Source: an uncultured Eubacteriales bacterium
GTDB lineage: Bacteria > Bacillota > Clostridia > Peptostreptococcales > Anaerovoracaceae
Length of the DNA: 45,497 bases
Assembly: GCA_902786815.1 (NCBI GenBank)
Contig: CADADV010000016.1
Span: 1 to 45,497, forward strand
Reading direction: 5' to 3'
Part shown: positions 43,588 to 45,497 of the stretch, piece by piece
Numbering within the stretch: the stretch's first letter is position 1
Layout of the letters: each line of letters starts with the position of its first letter
Made by a program: the position numbers and the translations under genes
The notes under the pieces: model-generated
What the model was told of the DNA's origin: nothing
Database searches by the model: none
The model's input: the letters and a program-made list of their open reading frames with translations, nothing else

Positions 43588-44122
43588 GGATCCTGCTGCT
43601 GACCGGTTTATATACATACCGGTAGATCAGCGGGATCGTGATCATCTGCACAGCGAACAGAAACGCACAGTTCGGGATCCGGCTGACGACCATCGGCCAG
43701 TAGGGCGATCCGTACATGACCGCCAGACATATGGAAGTGCCGAACAGCTTGATAATTCCGGCAACGATCAGGGACGCCAGCAGAGTCGCGAGAAAGAGCC
43801 GTTTCCCGCTCAGATTTCGCTCATAGAAGATGAAACCGTAAACGAGACCGATGATCCCCGCGATGACCGTCAGACCGGGATTGATCGCTCCAAAGGGCAT
43901 CAGAATAGCACATACGAGGTCGCCGACCATGTATGTAACAGCTGCCCACAGCGGACCGTACAGACATCCGATGAGAACGACCGGGAGAAAGTCAAATCCG
44001 ATGTGCAGGACATCGGTCGTGATTCCCAGAAACCTGCTGAAGATGAAGATGAGCGCGACCATCATAGCCATGATCACAAGCTGCAGTGTACGCTCTCTTC
44101 CTTTACTATTAGAAGACTCCAT
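43577..44122 (-). CDS. folT: Folate ECF transporter S component
   Basis: ECF S components bind a vitamin and work with a shared energising module. The 181-residue protein has about six hydrophobic helices. The folate assignment rests on the family look (FLGITTDVLHIGFDFLPVVLIGCLYGPLWAA) and, strongly, on the THF riboswitch in front of it. AAAGGAG precedes the ATG. The energising ecf genes are not in the window. This is the only leftward gene here, and its stop overlaps rqcP tail to tail. Confidence 0.88.
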   Translation of the reverse strand: MESSNSKGRERTLQLVIMAMMVALIFIFSRFLGITTDVLHIGFDFLPVVLIGCLYGPLWAAVTYMVGDLVCAILMPFGAINPGLTVIAGIIGLVYGFIFYERNLSGKRLFLATLLASLIVAGIIKLFGTSICLAVMYGSPYWPMVVSRIPNCAFLFAVQMITIPLIYRYVYKPVSSRILTR

Positions 44123-44142
44123 AAAAAAACTCCTTTCAAATC

Positions 44143-44158
44143 AAGCCCGTTCGGGCTG
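44143..44158 (-). promoter_or_regulatory. Hairpin close to the folT ribosome site
   Basis: On the - strand AGCCCG-AA-CGGGCT forms a 6-bp-plus stem about ten bases before AAAGGAG. With the upstream segment TGTAGTTACTAC, which can pair with the riboswitch P1 3' strand CTACTACA, it is probably part of the expression platform. No T-run follows, so control at translation is more likely than termination. Confidence 0.45.
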
Positions 44159-44220
44159 TTCAAGGTATAGCTTCCCGTAGTAACTACACCGAAATGAAAG
44201 AAGTGATTCATTATATACAG

Positions 44221-44340
44221 TGTAGTAGCGGACGCGACATTGCACCGCGGATCTTATTCATCCTTTCATCCGTCAATCGATCCTTCGTTCATGAGCAACA
44301 TCCCATCTCATGACACTTGACGCGCAATATCTACTCTACG
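44221..44340 (-). promoter_or_regulatory. Tetrahydrofolate (THF) riboswitch, class I
   Basis: Read on the - strand, the conserved blocks of the folT-type THF riboswitch appear in order: GAGTAGAT near the 5' end, GCGTCAAGTGT, GATGGGATGTTGC, ACGAAGGA, then CGCGGTGCAATGTCGCGTCCGC and the closing CTACTAC, which pairs with the 5' GTAG. The match covers both internal loops and the pseudoknot partners of the known aptamer. It sits directly after a promoter and before folT, the standard context. Binding of THF should lower folT expression. Confidence 0.9.
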
Positions 44341-44347
44341 TGGCATC

Positions 44348-44376
44348 ATCATAGCATAACTTAGTCCGGGGTGCAA
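44348..44376 (-). promoter_or_regulatory. folT promoter
   Basis: On the - strand TTGCAC (44376-44371) and TATGAT (44353-44348) are exactly 17 bases apart, with an extended TGC before the -10 box. The start of transcription falls at about 44341, the first base of the riboswitch. Confidence 0.8.
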
Positions 44377-44479
44377 TATCCGGTTGCCAGTTCCGGTTGA
44401 AAGGTATATACTTGCTCCGGCAAGCCTGCTGAAACGATTCGAATCAGATTCACTACTATATAAAGAAAGGAATAATACT

Positions 44480-45274
44480 ATGTGGGATAGAGTGGAAATC
44501 AAAAGACGCGGCAAGGCCGTGTTCAAAGCGAATTACTGGAGGAGCGTGCTTTCGGCGTTCCTGCTTTCCTTGCTGGTGGGCGGCTCAGCCCTGTCAGCCG
44601 GATCCAACATGGATGATGACGACGTTGAACCTGTCGATGACATGGATACATCGGGGGCGGAGCAGACGTTCAACGACGCAGCGGATGCGTTCAACAACCT
44701 TCCGGAGGATCAGAAGTCGGCAGTAGGGATGGTCATAATAGGTGCGATTCTCGCCGGACTCGTCGTCGCGTGCATTGCCTTTGTACTGAGGATCTTTGTA
44801 TTCAACCCGCTGCAGGTGGGATGTTACGGTTTCTTCCGTGAGAACGCCCGCGGCCTGCACCCGGACCTTGGGGTGATCAAAAGCGGATTCGGTCGTTATG
44901 GACATACATTCATTACACTGCTACTGCGGGATCTGTTCCTGATCCTGTGGACGCTGCTGTTCATTATACCGGGCATCGTCAAGACGTATTCCTACCGCAT
45001 GGTGCCGTTCATTCTGCGGGACAACCCGGAGCTGTCCGCCACGGAAGTCATCACAGCCTCCCGGCATCTGATGAATGGGAACAAGTGGAAGACCTTCGTG
45101 TTCGACCTGTCCTATATCGGATGGTTCCTGCTGGGATGCATCACCTTCGGCCTGGTCAACGTATTCTGGACATCACCGTATCGGCAGAACGCGAACGCTG
45201 CGCTGTACCTGACGCTGATCGGGGAAAAAGAATACAGAGAAGAACCAGTGATTCCTCTCTCGTCTGAGGAATAA
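44480..45274 (+). CDS. DUF975 membrane protein
   Basis: The 264-residue protein begins MWDRVEIKRRGKAVFKANYW, the usual opening of DUF975 proteins, followed by about five hydrophobic helices. GIVKTYSYRMVPFILRDNPE and an SRHLMNGNKWK motif are family blocks. An acidic loop (DDDDVEPVDDMD) lies between the first helices. Function is unknown. The ATG at 44480 follows AAAGGA by eight bases. The longer frame from 44384 covers the folT control region and is rejected. Confidence 0.85.
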   Translation: MWDRVEIKRRGKAVFKANYWRSVLSAFLLSLLVGGSALSAGSNMDDDDVEPVDDMDTSGAEQTFNDAADAFNNLPEDQKSAVGMVIIGAILAGLVVACIAFVLRIFVFNPLQVGCYGFFRENARGLHPDLGVIKSGFGRYGHTFITLLLRDLFLILWTLLFIIPGIVKTYSYRMVPFILRDNPELSATEVITASRHLMNGNKWKTFVFDLSYIGWFLLGCITFGLVNVFWTSPYRQNANAALYLTLIGEKEYREEPVIPLSSEE

Positions 45275-45380
45275 TTACAGCAAAAGCAGCAGTCTGCGAA
45301 GTATCGAATGCCCAAAAACCGCTCAACGAAGGGCTTCGCGGGGATCTCAAAAAAACTTTAAAAAACTTTGAAAAAAGTTG

Positions 45381-45409
45381 TTGACAAAGGGTCATGGGTG
45401 AGGTAATAT
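45381..45409 (+). promoter_or_regulatory. Strong promoter with UP element, probably of an rRNA operon
   Basis: TTGACA (45381-45386) and TAATAT (45404-45409) are 17 bases apart. The 35 bases before the -35 box are A/T tracts (AAAAAAACTTTAAAAAACTTTG), typical of an UP element. The leader carries a GCGG/CCGC-rich stem and ACATTGAAAACTTCATAG, resembling the conserved stretch ahead of 16S rRNA in Firmicutes. The 16S gene itself would lie beyond the window. Confidence 0.7.
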
Positions 45410-45497
45410 ATAAAAGCTCGCGGTAAGCGGGCCACGGCGAAAGCCGCGAACATTGAAAACTTCATAGTGTAGAAATTTGAGTCATAGACCGGATGGC

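Larger units (their letters stand above)
44123..44479. other. Divergent intergenic region
   Basis: This 357-base gap holds the folT promoter, riboswitch and leader on the - strand. The remaining bases up to 44479 belong to the + strand gene. They include AAAGGA before its ATG but no clear promoter. TACTATATAA near 44454-44463 is a weak -10 candidate. Confidence 0.7.

Overview
The window is from a low-to-moderate GC Firmicute of the class Clostridia, probably an anaerobic, arginine-fermenting, non-sporulating relative of the Mogibacterium/Anaerovoracaceae group. The group-level placement is inference. The evidence is strong AGGAGG ribosome sites with ATG/GTG/TTG starts, Gram-positive lipoproteins, a tig-clpP-clpX-lon-ysxC block, a tetrahydrofolate riboswitch in front of a folT-type transporter, and a complete arginine deiminase operon. 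Thirty-eight protein genes are supported. All but one lie on the + strand.

Layout. 1-361: non-coding, with three stacked hairpins, possibly the end of an IS200/IS605-type element. 362-4281: a membrane sensor PP2C phosphatase and a lipoprotein with two C39-type cysteine peptidase domains. 4282-4939: a terminator, a 10-bp tandem repeat and six copies of a 74-bp tandem repeat with internal dyads. 4940-15894: mostly RNA and translation genes (mtaB, HIT protein, rpsU, yqeY, ygiQ-type radical SAM, THUMP methyltransferase), with an orphan DNA methyltransferase, a HutD-type cupin fused to membrane helices, a pyruvate kinase lacking its C-terminal domain and a MocR-type regulator lacking the PLP lysine. 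16014-20641: the arginine deiminase operon (arcB-arcA-arcC) ending in a divergent argininosuccinate lyase paralogue. 20829-23871: a small lipoprotein, a membrane glycerophosphodiesterase and a membrane protein. 23991-31583: carB, argG, argH, a 200-bp giant inverted repeat, then a two-subunit fumarase. 31686-41146: CYTH protein, trigger factor, ClpP, ClpX, Lon, YsxC, DUF1232 protein, hpt and cardiolipin synthase. 41184-43587: SpoVB/MurJ-like flippase, HU and RqcP. 43577-44376 (- strand): folT with its THF riboswitch and promoter. 44480-45274: DUF975 membrane protein. The window ends in what looks like an rRNA operon promoter and leader.

How the genes work together. Arginine metabolism dominates the middle. 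ArcA, ArcB and ArcC would turn arginine into ornithine, ammonia, CO2 and ATP. CarB makes carbamoyl phosphate, and ArgG and ArgH turn citrulline plus aspartate into arginine plus fumarate. The fumarase next door would take fumarate to malate. The arcB and arcA genes use AGA for most arginines, like tig and hup here, which suggests high expression. The most unusual points are the lyase paralogue with altered substrate-binding residues inside the ADI operon, the MocR protein with a dead PLP site just upstream of that operon, the 74-bp repeat array, and the giant inverted repeat between argH and the fumarase genes.
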